Part shown: positions 18,000-26,810 of the stretch, in pieces
Layout of the letters: the number at the start of each line of letters is the position of its first letter
Position numbering within the stretch: the first letter of the stretch is position 1
Assembly: GCF_008271295.1 (NCBI RefSeq)
Contig: NZ_VTOY01000008.1
Location: forward strand, 1 to 64,000
Reading direction: 5' to 3'
Length of the DNA: 64,000 nt
Source: Pseudoselenomonas ruminis
GTDB taxonomy: Bacteria > Bacillota > Negativicutes > Selenomonadales > Selenomonadaceae
Notes under the pieces: generated by a model
The model's database searches: none
What the model was told of the DNA's origin: nothing
Seen by the model: only the letters and a program-made list of their open reading frames with translations
Translations under genes and position numbers: made by a program

Positions 18000-19319
18000 T
18001 CAATGACGTCCCATCTTGGAACGATTGCCGAAATTCGTTTTGGTTTTCTTTGGCGCAGATGTACGGCGGCTCCGTCCATTGCGACCTTTGTGGGAAGCGC
18101 CCTTGCGATTGGCATATTTGGAAAGAGGTTTCGCCTTTTTCTTTTTCTCCTCGCGCTTTTGACGGATTTCCTGCAGAATCTTGGCCTGCTTCTCCTGGTG
18201 CTTGTGATGGCGTTCCGAATGTTCCTTGCGGATACGATTCTTGATGCCCGTCTCAATGCGGCGCAGCAAATCGTATTGCCGTGCATTGACAAAGGTCACC
18301 GCCTTGCCCTGCTGGCCAGCTCGTCCGGTACGGCCGATACGATGGATATAGCTTTCGGCATCATGCGGAATATCGTAGTTAAATACATGCGTCACGCCCT
18401 CGATATCAAGGCCGCGGGCAGCAATATCCGTCGCGCAGAGTATCTGCAGTTCCGCTTTGCGGAAACGCTTGAGCACCAAAGCGCGCTGCACCTGCGACAA
18501 ATCGCCATGCAGTTCATCAACCAGATAGCCGCGGGCAGCCAGTGCCATCGTAACCATATGTGCCCGCTGTTTGGTATGGCAGAATACCATGGCCAGATAT
18601 GGATTATCGCCGTTGATGCATTCACACAGACGGTCGATTTTCTGCTCTTCCGTTGTATCGATGATAACCTGCTCAATGGCATCCAGCGTCACGTGCTCGC
18701 TCTTGATTTTGATGTTCTCAGGGGCCCGCATATAACGAGCAGCCAATGCCTTGATACGGTCCGGCATTGTTGCCGAGAACAAGGTCAGCTGGCGGTCGTT
18801 TGCCGCCGCCTTCAGCAGCACCTCGACATCCTCGATAAAGCCGAGGCGCATCATCTCATCAGCTTCATCGAGCACTACTTTATTGACTTTTGACAAGTCA
18901 ATCGTACCGCGGCGCAGATGGTCGAGAAGACGCCCCGGCGTGCCGATGATAAGCTGCGGGTGACGGCGAAGTTTCTGTTTCTGGCGTTCAATGTCCTGCC
19001 CACCGTAAATGACCAGTGAGCTGACACCAGCAGCCTCACCTACTATTGATGCCACTTTGGCAATCTGAATTGCCAGTTCACGGGTCGGCGTGACGACCAG
19101 TGCCTGGGCGACATCAGCCTGCGGCTTGATTTTTTCCAGGATAGGCAGCAAAAATGCCAGCGTCTTGCCGGTACCGGTTTGTGCCTGGGCGATGACATCC
19201 TTACCGGCACGAACGAGCGGAATGGCCTGCTCTTGAACCGGAGTAGCTTCTTTGATTCCTTTGTTGCGCAACGCTTCGCATACGCTATCGCTGATTCCTA
19301 ATTCTTTAAATGTTGTCAT
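18000..19319 (-). CDS. DEAD-box ATP-dependent RNA helicase
   Basis: The 439-residue protein begins MTTFKELGISDSVCEALRNKG. It has the Q motif (about 25-31), AQTGTGKT (45-52), PTRELA, DEAD (151-154), SAT (182-184) and HRIGRTGRAG. A basic Lys/Arg-rich tail of about 80 residues follows, likely for RNA binding. This is the CshA/RhlE-like type that remodels RNA in decay or ribosome assembly. Its ATG shares one base with the map stop (TAATG), so the two genes are translationally coupled. Confidence 0.94.
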   Translation of the reverse strand: MTTFKELGISDSVCEALRNKGIKEATPVQEQAIPLVRAGKDVIAQAQTGTGKTLAFLLPILEKIKPQADVAQALVVTPTRELAIQIAKVASIVGEAAGVSSLVIYGGQDIERQKQKLRRHPQLIIGTPGRLLDHLRRGTIDLSKVNKVVLDEADEMMRLGFIEDVEVLLKAAANDRQLTLFSATMPDRIKALAARYMRAPENIKIKSEHVTLDAIEQVIIDTTEEQKIDRLCECINGDNPYLAMVFCHTKQRAHMVTMALAARGYLVDELHGDLSQVQRALVLKRFRKAELQILCATDIAARGLDIEGVTHVFNYDIPHDAESYIHRIGRTGRAGQQGKAVTFVNARQYDLLRRIETGIKNRIRKEHSERHHKHQEKQAKILQEIRQKREEKKKKAKPLSKYANRKGASHKGRNGRSRRTSAPKKTKTNFGNRSKMGRH

Positions 19320-20191
19320 TACGACGACAATACCTCCGTACCTGTTTCCGTGATGAGAATCGTCTTCTCCCACTGAGCCGAGAGTTTCTTATCCTTCGTG
19401 CGAACAGTCCAGTTATCGCTGCTGTCCACGGTAACCTGCTTCTTGCCAACGTTGATCATCGGCTCAACCGTCAGCACCATGCCCGGCACCAGCAGCATGC
19501 CGGTATTCGCCTCGCCTTCATGCGCGACAAACGGCTCCATGTGGAAATCTTTGCCAACACCATGACCACCCAAGTCCGTCACGACAGAATAGCCATTAAG
19601 ATGTGCATAATCTCCGCAGGCAGCACTGATGTCACCGACAAAATGCCAGGGTTTCGCAGCCGCGATGCCACGCTCCATGCATTCTTTGGTAACACGCACC
19701 AGTTTCTCCGCTTCCGGCGAAACATTTCCTACCATAAACATACGCGATGCATCAGCATAATACCCATCCAGCGTCGTCGTTATATCAATGTTGAGGATAT
19801 CGCCATCCTTCAAAATCGTCTTCGGCGACGGGATGCCATGGCAGACCACCTCGTTGATGGAAATGCAGCAGCTCTTCGGAAAGCCTTCATAATTAAGACA
19901 CGACGGATAACCGCCACGCTCGACAATATAATCATGAACGGCTTTATCAATCGTTGCCGTGTCCACGCCTTCTTTTACCAGCGTTCCTGCCAAATCCAGG
20001 GCACCATCGTTGATTACACCAGCCTTGCGGATGCATTCGATGTCATGAGCATTGTTGATAATCTTCTTTGGCGGACGGCACTGCCCCAAAAACACGTTAA
20101 ACTTCATTTCATCCAAACGTTCATCAAAGTCGGCATGGCATTTCTTATATTTTTTCCCGCTGCCACACCAGCACAAATCATTTCTCTGCAT
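19319..20191 (-). CDS. map: Methionine aminopeptidase type I with N-terminal SEC-C zinc motif
   Basis: This 290-residue enzyme removes the initiator methionine. The first 20 residues form a SEC-C motif (NDLCWCGSGKKYKKCH; Cys 7, 9, 18 and His 19 from the ATG). The pita-bread domain follows, with metal ligands in DILNIDITTTLDGYYADASR and the GGHGVGKDFHMEP histidine block. The ATG at 20191 lies 12 nt after GGAG; a TTG at 20200 is possible. The helicase gene follows directly. Confidence 0.95.
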   Translation of the reverse strand: MQRNDLCWCGSGKKYKKCHADFDERLDEMKFNVFLGQCRPPKKIINNAHDIECIRKAGVINDGALDLAGTLVKEGVDTATIDKAVHDYIVERGGYPSCLNYEGFPKSCCISINEVVCHGIPSPKTILKDGDILNIDITTTLDGYYADASRMFMVGNVSPEAEKLVRVTKECMERGIAAAKPWHFVGDISAACGDYAHLNGYSVVTDLGGHGVGKDFHMEPFVAHEGEANTGMLLVPGMVLTVEPMINVGKKQVTVDSSDNWTVRTKDKKLSAQWEKTILITETGTEVLSS

Positions 20192-20379
20192 AAATTGCAA
20201 TATCTCCTTTATCTATGGAATCAACTTCCGCGGTTCCTAATCAAATACAGCATCTTTTATTATAACGCCTTTGTTTCAGATTTGCCATAGGCAAATCGTT
20301 CTCTTATCAATTCTATAAGCGTCCTGTTTTTGCATCGCCACGGGGCGTACGATATTGCCCGCCGCCATTTATGACCCAG

Positions 20380-20409
20380 TTGACCTCTCAGGTACTAACA
20401 TGGTATAAT
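20380..20409 (+). promoter_or_regulatory. Promoter of the NlpC/P60 gene
   Basis: TTGACC (20380-20385) and TATAAT (20404-20409) are 18 nt apart, about 60 nt before the TTG start. Confidence 0.65.
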
Positions 20410-20468
20410 ATCCGAAGTTTAAATTGAAAATTAGAGATTAATATGTAATGTTTTGAGGAGGTCTTCTA

Positions 20469-21140
20469 TTGCGTAAGAAAATTGGTGCTATGCTTTTAGC
20501 CGCCGCGTTCTGCCTTTCGGTTCCATCGGTCAGCGATGCGGCTGCCTTCCGTCTCGGCGATACGGGACAGGAAGTAACAGAAATCCAGCAGGCTTTGGCC
20601 AGCTCCGGTTACGATGTAAGTGTTGATGGCGACTTCGGTCCGGCTACTCAGGAAGCGGTCCGTCAGTTCCAGAAAGATAATCACCTCGATGTTGATGGAC
20701 TCGTAGGGGCACAGTCTTATGAGATGCTTCTGCACCGTCCGATGCCAAAGGTAAAACCAGAATCTTACATTACCAGCGGCAACAACGTCATCGATACCGC
20801 GCAGCAGTTCCTCGGCGTTCCGTATGTGTGGGGCGGTTCTTCTCCGAGCGGTTTTGACTGCTCCGGTTTCGTGCAGTATGTATTTGCCCGCTGCGGCATC
20901 GACCTGCCGCGCACGGCAGATGTTCAGGCAACTGCCGGTACACCGGTCAGCAAATCGGAACTTCAGCCCGGCGACCTGGTATTCTTCGCTGGTGATTACG
21001 TGAATATTTCCCATGTAGGCATTTACGTTGGCGACGGCAAGATGATTCATGCCTCCACCACTTACGGCATTGCCTATGACGATTTATCCCGTGATTATCG
21101 CGTAGCACATTATGCCGGTGCCTGCCGCGTACTCCAGTAA
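20469..21140 (+). CDS. Secreted NlpC/P60 peptidoglycan endopeptidase with PG-binding domain
   Basis: The 223-residue protein starts at TTG, 7 nt after GAGGAGGT. A signal peptide (about 1-25, ending DAAA) is followed by a PG_binding_1 domain (about 28-88, LGDTGQEVTEIQQAL; DGDFGPATQEAVRQFQ). The NlpC/P60 domain (about 105-223) has Cys 131 in FDCSGF, His 182 in SHVGIYVG and His 194. Such enzymes cut stem peptides of peptidoglycan outside the inner membrane. It is a single gene between a promoter and a terminator. Confidence 0.93.
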   Translation: MRKKIGAMLLAAAFCLSVPSVSDAAAFRLGDTGQEVTEIQQALASSGYDVSVDGDFGPATQEAVRQFQKDNHLDVDGLVGAQSYEMLLHRPMPKVKPESYITSGNNVIDTAQQFLGVPYVWGGSSPSGFDCSGFVQYVFARCGIDLPRTADVQATAGTPVSKSELQPGDLVFFAGDYVNISHVGIYVGDGKMIHASTTYGIAYDDLSRDYRVAHYAGACRVLQ

Positions 21141-21152
21141 AACAGCAACAGA

Positions 21153-21180
21153 AAACTCCCTGTCTGCGGACGGGGAGTTT
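21153..21180 (+). terminator. Terminator after the NlpC/P60 gene
   Basis: AAACTCCCTGTC and GACGGGGAGTTT form a stem with a TGCG-containing loop, followed by TTTTTC. Confidence 0.88.
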
Positions 21181-21185
21181 TTCAT

Positions 21186-21214
21186 TTGACATGTCAACTT
21201 GATTGTATTATATT
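21186..21214 (+). promoter_or_regulatory. Promoter of the deacetylase gene with a palindromic -35 region
   Basis: TTGACA (21186-21191) and TATATT (21209-21214) are 17 nt apart. The -35 lies inside the perfect palindrome TTGACATGTCAA (21186-21197), a possible operator. Confidence 0.6.
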
Positions 21215-21251
21215 AGACAGGATTGAATACTAAAAAAGGATGTGTCTACTC

Positions 21252-22097
21252 ATGACAACCTGGATAAAGCGCGTAAGTTTCATTGCGCTTGTGCTTTTAC
21301 TAGCCGGTTTTGCTGTCTGCGCCTATCTGATGCATAGTGCGGCCCGGTCTGTTCCTGTGCTCAATTATCATCAAATCAACGACCGAGACGAAAATGCCTT
21401 GACTGTCCACACCGACCAGTTCGAGGCTCAAATGAAATATCTGGCCGACAATGGTTTTCACACCATTACGCCAGCCGAGATGTTCGATGCCTGGGAAAAC
21501 GGGACTGAACTGCCGGACAAACCGGTAATTCTCACCTTCGATGACGGGTATGTGGACAACTACCGCAACGCTTACCCCATCCTCGAAAAATACAATCTGA
21601 AAGGTACGATTTTCCTGATTTCCGATTATGTGAGCACCTACCCCAATTATCTGACCTGGGCTCAGGTGGAAGAGATGCAGGAAAGCGGCCGCATTGATTT
21701 TGAGAGCCATACCCTGTCACATATGGAACTGGATTCCACGAGTCCGGAGGAAACCTGGAATCAGCTTGACGGCTCCAAAAAAGCCTTGGAATGGCATCTT
21801 AAAAAGGATATCAATTTCATTGCTTATCCTTGTGGCTCCTATGATGATGACCTCATCAAAATGACCAAAGATGCCGGTTACCGCGCAGCCTTTACCGTCA
21901 ATTACGGCGTCAGCAGCCAGACGGAAAACCCATTCGTCCTTGACCGCGTTCCTATTTTCGGCTGCACCGACCATACGCAGCTGCGCTTCAAGATGCGCCT
22001 GGAATATTCTCCGATTTTCGCCCCGTTGGCAAAAATCCACAAGAATCTGGTAGCTGGCGGTCACACTTTCCTCGCAAAGTTTATCCCAACACCATGA
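21252..22097 (+). CDS. Membrane-anchored polysaccharide deacetylase
   Basis: The 281-residue protein starts at ATG 21252, 11 nt after AAGGA; an ATG at 21240 overlaps that site. An N-terminal hydrophobic segment (about 8-28) acts as anchor or signal. The NodB fold carries Asp 97-Asp 98 in VILTFDDGY and the metal histidines 153 and 157 in ESHTLSH. Family members remove acetyl groups from cell-wall or matrix polysaccharide. The LNYHQIND start recalls PgaB/IcaB-type enzymes. The exact substrate cannot be read from the sequence. Confidence 0.9.
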   Translation: MTTWIKRVSFIALVLLLAGFAVCAYLMHSAARSVPVLNYHQINDRDENALTVHTDQFEAQMKYLADNGFHTITPAEMFDAWENGTELPDKPVILTFDDGYVDNYRNAYPILEKYNLKGTIFLISDYVSTYPNYLTWAQVEEMQESGRIDFESHTLSHMELDSTSPEETWNQLDGSKKALEWHLKKDINFIAYPCGSYDDDLIKMTKDAGYRAAFTVNYGVSSQTENPFVLDRVPIFGCTDHTQLRFKMRLEYSPIFAPLAKIHKNLVAGGHTFLAKFIPTP

Positions 22098-22116
22098 CAT
22101 GTCAAAAACAACTATG

Positions 22117-22156
22117 AAAGCCCATTGACTTACTGTAAAAGTCAATGGGCTTTTTC
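22117..22156 (+). terminator. Terminator after the deacetylase gene
   Basis: AAAGCCCATTGACTT and AAGTCAATGGGCTTT form a perfect 15-bp stem with a 7-nt loop, followed by a T-run. Confidence 0.9.
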
Positions 22157-22161
22157 TGTAG

Positions 22162-22845
22162 ATTACAGTTTGTGGATTAGTGAGTCTTGGTTCGAAACAG
22201 CTCTTCGCCGCCGCTAGGGACAGTGCCAACACTACGCCAAGATGTTTTCCTAAACGAAATTTTTATCCTAAATTAAGCATCGGAAAAATCCAAAACGCGC
22301 TTCGCTTGGACGGTAGAATTTTTCCGACGAAGGGGGAGGATAAAAATTTCGTTCTTAACGGAAAACATCAAAGCTTCGTTTATGGCACTGTCCCTAGCGG
22401 CGGCTGAGGTTAGAACAGACACGAACTTTTGCCTTCCCCTCTGGGGAAGGTGCCCCGTTAGGGGCGGATGAGGTAGCAACTTTAGGTATAAATTTAATCG
22501 TAAGTTATACAGAATGACCTCATCCGAGCGCTTCGCGCCCACCTCTCGGGGATGCCACTGGCATCCCCGAGAGGGTAAGGCAGTTGCGTGTCGGCACGAT
22601 CCTAGGCGGCGGGGGACACAGTACCATAAGCGCAGCCTTGACGTTCCGCGTTAAGCAAGAAATTTTTGCCTGCGTTCTCGTTGGAAAAGCAGTTTCGTTC
22701 AAGCGAAGCGCGTTTAACTGTTTTCCAACTCTTAATTAAAAGGCAAAAATTTCTTGTAGCGGGTTGTCACCGGTGAAGCGTTGGTACTGTGTCCCTCGCC
22801 GCCGGAGTAACGCTTCGAACCCATTCCTCTCCCCCACAAACTGCA
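22162..22845. repeat. Palindromic mosaic repeat, composite of copies B, D and C
   Basis: The outer borders ATTACAGTTTGTGG (22162) and CCCCCACAAACTGCAA (to 22845) form an inverted pair shared with copy A and the window start. Part B (22207-22404) is bounded by a perfect 21-bp inverted repeat, with inner stems 22254-22269/22337-22352 and apex CGCGCTTCGCTTGGACG (22296-22312). Part D (22432-22575) has several smaller stems. Part C (22605-22803) closely matches copy A, with apex at 22696-22712. No gene is seen in these 680 bases between the deacetylase terminator and clpB. Confidence 0.85.
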
Positions 22846-22848
22846 AGT

Positions 22849-25422
22849 TTATGCTTTTTCAAAGGTGAATGTTCCATTCAAGAAACCAATATTTACCGTA
22901 TCGCCCTCCTGTACTTCTCCCTTGATGATTTCTTTGGACAACGCCGTTTCTACCGTATGAACCAGCAAGCGGCGAAGTGGTCTTGCGCCGAAGTTCGGTT
23001 CAAATCCCTGTTCAGCCAAGGCGTCCAGTGCCGCCTCATTCCAGCCCAGGGTAATCTTGACCTGTTTCTGCAAACGCTCACCCAATTTCTGCAAGAGAAT
23101 GGCGGCGATATTTTTGACCTGTTCCTTGGCCAATGCCTTGAAGACGATGATGTCATCCACTCGATTCAAAAACTCCGGACGGAAATACTCCTTCAAAATA
23201 CCATCTACAGCCTTCTTAGCCTCCTCGTAATCCTTGTTCAGAATTTCGTGCGAACCAAGATTGCTCGTCATTATGATAACGGTGTTTTTGAAGTTGACCA
23301 CACGCCCTTTGCCATCAGTCAAGCGGCCATCATCAAGAATCTGCAGCAGCACATTGAAGACATCCCGATGCGCTTTTTCAATCTCGTCGAGCAAAATGAC
23401 ACTGTACGGACGCCGGCGCACAGCTTCGGTAAGCTGGCCGCCTTCATCGTAGCCGACATAGCCCGGAGGCGCACCAATCAGGCGGGATACGCTATGCTTC
23501 TCCATATATTCGCTCATGTCGATGCGAATCATGCTGCGCTCATCATCAAAAAGGCTTTCGGCCAGCGTCTTGGCAAGCTCTGTCTTGCCGACGCCCGTAG
23601 GCCCCAGGAAGATAAACGAACCAATCGGGCGGTTGGGGTCCTTGATGCCGGCCCGCGCCCGCAGGATAGCTTCGCTGACCGAACTTACGGCTTCATCCTG
23701 CCCGACGACACGCGTATGCAGGACTTCCTCCAGATGAAGCAGCTTCTCGCGCTCGCCCGTCATCATCTTGGCCACCGGAATGCCAGTCCAACGGCTGACG
23801 ACCTTCGCGATATCTTCCTCGCCAACTTCTTCTTTGAGCAGCTGCTCATCTTTGGACTGCTTCCCGATTGCCGCTTCTTCCTCCTGCAGTTTCTTCTGCA
23901 ATTCCGGCAAACGGCCGTATTTCAATTCCGACAGGCGGTTGAGGTCATAGGAGCGTTCCGCCGTTTCCATCTGACTGTTCACTTCATCAATTTCTTTCTT
24001 GATGGCGCGAACGCGCAAAATGGCCTGCTTTTCGCCCTCCCATTTGGATTTCAAGGTCGCTTCCTGCTGCGTGAGCTCCGCCTTCTCTGCGGCCATACTG
24101 TCGAGCTTCTCCTTCGAAGCCGCATCGTTCTCTTTTTTCAGTGCCTGCTCTTCAATTTCCAGCTGCATGATTTTGCGGCGGATTTCATCGAGCGGTGCCG
24201 GCATCGACTCAATCTCCGTGCGAAGTTTTGCCGCGGCCTCATCGACAAGGTCAATGGCCTTGTCCGGCAGAAAGCGATCCGAAATATAACGGTCGGAAAG
24301 AACTGCCGCCGACACCAGTGCGGCGTCGCGAATCCTTACGCCATGATGCACTTCATAGCGCTCCTTGAGTCCGCGCAAAATGGAAATCGTATCCTCCACA
24401 GTTGGTTCGCCTACCATTACCGGCTGGAAGCGGCGCTCAAGCGCCGAATCCTTTTCGATATATTTACGATACTCGTTGAGCGTCGTTGCGCCAATGCAGC
24501 GGAGTTCCCCACGGGCCATCATCGGTTTCAGCAGATTTCCGGCATCCATGGCACCTTCACCTGCACCGGCACCTACCACCGTATGGACTTCATCGATAAA
24601 GAGCAGAATCTGTCCATCCGATTTGACGATTTCGCCGAGCACTGCCTTCAGCCGTTCCTCAAACTCACCGCGGAATTTTGCACCGGCAATAAGCGCTCCC
24701 ATATCGAGGGAATACAGTGTCTTGTTCTTTAAGGATTCCGGCACATCGCCTGCTACAATGCGGCGTGCCAATCCCTCGACAATTGCCGTCTTGCCAACGC
24801 CCGGTTCACCAATCAGTACTGGATTGTTCTTCGTACGGCGAGACAGAATTTCAACCGTCCGGCGAATCTCTTCATCGCGGCCAATGACCGGGTCGAGTTT
24901 GCCATGACGTGCCGCCTCCGTAAGGTCGCGGCCATATTTCTCCAACGACTTATAGCCTTCTTCCGGATTTTCATTGGTGACATTCTGTTTGCGGTTCTTC
25001 TTGATAGAACTCTGGATACCGCCCTTCGTCAATTTGAATTCGCGGCAAACCGCCTGAACCTCATCACTGCCATCGGTTACGATGGCCAGCAGCAGGTGTT
25101 CCGTCGAGATATAATCATCTTTCATGGAACCAGCCAGAGCCTCGGCCCGTCCCAATACGCGGACCATGTCCATGCCCATACCCAAACGGTCTGACCCTTT
25201 TACGCTCGGTATCTTGTTTAACACCTGTTCGAGCGATGCCTTGAGCATCGGCAAGTCCGTCTGGCAATCTTCAAAAATCGTTGCCAGCAGCCCCTCCGGC
25301 TCCTTGGCTAATGCCAACAGTACATGTGCCGAAGTGATTTCCTGATGATAGCGCATTGCCGCCAGCTGCTGTGCCGACTGCAAAGCCGCCATCGTTTTCG
25401 TCGTATATTTTTCCTGACCCAT
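22849..25422 (-). CDS. clpB: ATP-dependent disaggregase ClpB
   Basis: The 857-residue protein has the Clp N-domain (1-145), first AAA+ module with GEPGVGKT (205-212), a coiled-coil M-domain (about 410-520) and second AAA+ module with GPTGVGKT near residue 600. The M-domain marks ClpB rather than ClpA or ClpC. It rescues aggregated proteins with DnaK. The ATG follows GGAGG. The promoter lies inside a 22-bp-arm inverted repeat with GTCAAA repeats, so heat-shock repression is likely. No dnaK or grpE is near. Confidence 0.96.
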   Translation of the reverse strand: MGQEKYTTKTMAALQSAQQLAAMRYHQEITSAHVLLALAKEPEGLLATIFEDCQTDLPMLKASLEQVLNKIPSVKGSDRLGMGMDMVRVLGRAEALAGSMKDDYISTEHLLLAIVTDGSDEVQAVCREFKLTKGGIQSSIKKNRKQNVTNENPEEGYKSLEKYGRDLTEAARHGKLDPVIGRDEEIRRTVEILSRRTKNNPVLIGEPGVGKTAIVEGLARRIVAGDVPESLKNKTLYSLDMGALIAGAKFRGEFEERLKAVLGEIVKSDGQILLFIDEVHTVVGAGAGEGAMDAGNLLKPMMARGELRCIGATTLNEYRKYIEKDSALERRFQPVMVGEPTVEDTISILRGLKERYEVHHGVRIRDAALVSAAVLSDRYISDRFLPDKAIDLVDEAAAKLRTEIESMPAPLDEIRRKIMQLEIEEQALKKENDAASKEKLDSMAAEKAELTQQEATLKSKWEGEKQAILRVRAIKKEIDEVNSQMETAERSYDLNRLSELKYGRLPELQKKLQEEEAAIGKQSKDEQLLKEEVGEEDIAKVVSRWTGIPVAKMMTGEREKLLHLEEVLHTRVVGQDEAVSSVSEAILRARAGIKDPNRPIGSFIFLGPTGVGKTELAKTLAESLFDDERSMIRIDMSEYMEKHSVSRLIGAPPGYVGYDEGGQLTEAVRRRPYSVILLDEIEKAHRDVFNVLLQILDDGRLTDGKGRVVNFKNTVIIMTSNLGSHEILNKDYEEAKKAVDGILKEYFRPEFLNRVDDIIVFKALAKEQVKNIAAILLQKLGERLQKQVKITLGWNEAALDALAEQGFEPNFGARPLRRLLVHTVETALSKEIIKGEVQEGDTVNIGFLNGTFTFEKA

Positions 25423-25477
25423 ATCTATTTCCTCCGTTATCTTATACGCATTCTAAACGGTTCCGTTTCTAATTCTT

Positions 25478-25534
25478 ATTATACCGCAGAAGGTCAAAAA
25501 GTCAAATATTATTTTGACTTTTTGACCTTCTGCG
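25478..25534 (-). promoter_or_regulatory. clpB promoter with large operator palindrome
   Basis: Perfect 22-bp arms (25485-25506 and 25513-25534) flank TATTAT. Each arm carries GGTCAAA and AGTCAAA as tandem half-sites 1 nt apart. On the minus strand TTGACT (25500-25505) and TATAAT (25478-25483), 16 nt apart, form the promoter, so a bound repressor would cover the -35. The half-sites recall the CtsR box, but CtsR uses a 3-nt spacer. Confidence 0.75.
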
Positions 25535-25642
25535 CATAAATTCATTTTTCGCGATATTTGTCCTTTTTCAAGGATACTCTTTTCAATACAAAACAGATAT
25601 AATCAATAGCGTAATAAGAAACATTCACAGGGGGATACCAAT

Positions 25643-26722
25643 ATGAACAAGAAAAAACTATTAGCCTGCGCCTTAGCTGCTTCCATCGCATGGGGATTTT
25701 CGATGGACACCCAGGCCGCCAGCCGCAGTGAACTGGCGGCGATCCAAGTGAATTCTGCCAAAGATTTTCACTACTGGACTGCTGATGCACCGGCCAAAGA
25801 GCAGCTCATTGCCTATGTAAAAGACGTGACAAACAAAAAGAGCAAAAACTTCATCCCTGCCGAAGACCGCATCGCCGTTTTTGACTGCGATGGCACCCTG
25901 CTCTGCGAGACCGCACCGTTCTATTTCGACTGGATGCTCTACATCCATCGCCTGCAGAACGACCCGACTTATACACCGACAGCCGAAGAAAAGGCCCGGG
26001 CAGCAGAATTCCAGAAAGCCATTGCCGCTCACAAGGTAACCGACGAAATGGACGAATTCAAGAACCAGACTTTCCCCAGCGTATTTGCGGGCATGACGCC
26101 AGAAGAATACAAGGCATACGTAACGGATTACATGAACAAGACGTATGTCGAAGGTCTTTCCAATCTGAAGACTGGCGAATCGTTCTACCTGCCGATGGTG
26201 GAAGTTGTTTCGTATCTCAACAAAAACAACTTCACCGTCTACATTGTTTCCGGCTGCGAACGCGAGACCGTCCGCGCCCTTGTCAAAGATGTCATGGATA
26301 TCGCACCGAATCACATCATCGGCACCGACCACTCCTTCCGCGCGATGAAGCAGGGCAAAGACGTCCGTGCTGACTTCCACGATTTCAAGAAAGACGACAA
26401 ACTCGTCCGTGGCGACAAACTCGAAGACATCAACGTCAAAACGGAAAAAGTTATCAAAATCGAGCGCGAAATCGGCAAGAAACCAGTCCTCGCCTTTGGC
26501 AACAGCTCCGGTGACGCCAGCATGTTCGAGTACACGATTACCAATAACAAATACAAAGCGGCCGCTTTTACGCTGCTCTGTGACGATACCACCCGCGAGT
26601 TTGGCAAACCGTCAAAAGCCGAGAAGATGAAAAAATCAGCCGAAGCTAATGGCTGGACCGCTATCTCCATGCGCGATGATTTCAAAACCATCTATGGCGA
26701 TAACGTAAAACGCATCAAATAA
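25643..26722 (+). CDS. Secreted HAD-superfamily phosphatase
   Basis: The 359-residue protein has a signal peptide (about 1-26, ending TQAAS). HAD motif I is FDCDGTLL (Asp 81 nucleophile, Asp 83 acid). Motif II is YIVSGC near 200, and motif III with acidic loop is LAFGNSSGDASMFEYT near 285. The cap is helical and large. The SGC/GNSxGD style fits phosphoserine-phosphatase-like (PF12710-type) enzymes working in the periplasm. The substrate is unknown. SD AGGGGGAT precedes the ATG. It is divergent from clpB and closed by a bidirectional terminator. Confidence 0.85.
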   Translation: MNKKKLLACALAASIAWGFSMDTQAASRSELAAIQVNSAKDFHYWTADAPAKEQLIAYVKDVTNKKSKNFIPAEDRIAVFDCDGTLLCETAPFYFDWMLYIHRLQNDPTYTPTAEEKARAAEFQKAIAAHKVTDEMDEFKNQTFPSVFAGMTPEEYKAYVTDYMNKTYVEGLSNLKTGESFYLPMVEVVSYLNKNNFTVYIVSGCERETVRALVKDVMDIAPNHIIGTDHSFRAMKQGKDVRADFHDFKKDDKLVRGDKLEDINVKTEKVIKIEREIGKKPVLAFGNSSGDASMFEYTITNNKYKAAAFTLLCDDTTREFGKPSKAEKMKKSAEANGWTAISMRDDFKTIYGDNVKRIK

Positions 26723-26766
26723 ACTGCGTTCCCCAATAACCCTTTATTGTTTTTATAACCCTTAGC

Positions 26767-26808
26767 AAAAGAAGTCCTGCCCATCTGACGATTGGCAAGA
26801 CTTCTTTT
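26767..26808. terminator. Bidirectional terminator between the HAD gene and thiE
   Basis: AAAAGAAGTCCTGCC pairs with GGCAAGACTTCTTTT, with A-run on one side and T-run on the other. It serves two convergent genes. Confidence 0.85.
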
Positions 26809-26810
26809 GT

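Noticed and set aside
22180-22702. Short ORFs within the B-D-C mosaic
   Set aside because: They follow the palindromes; none has an SD or conserved-looking product.
22789-24732. A 647-codon open frame on the + strand opposite clpB
   Set aside because: It is an antisense shadow of clpB, starting in the repeat element, with no ribosome site of note.
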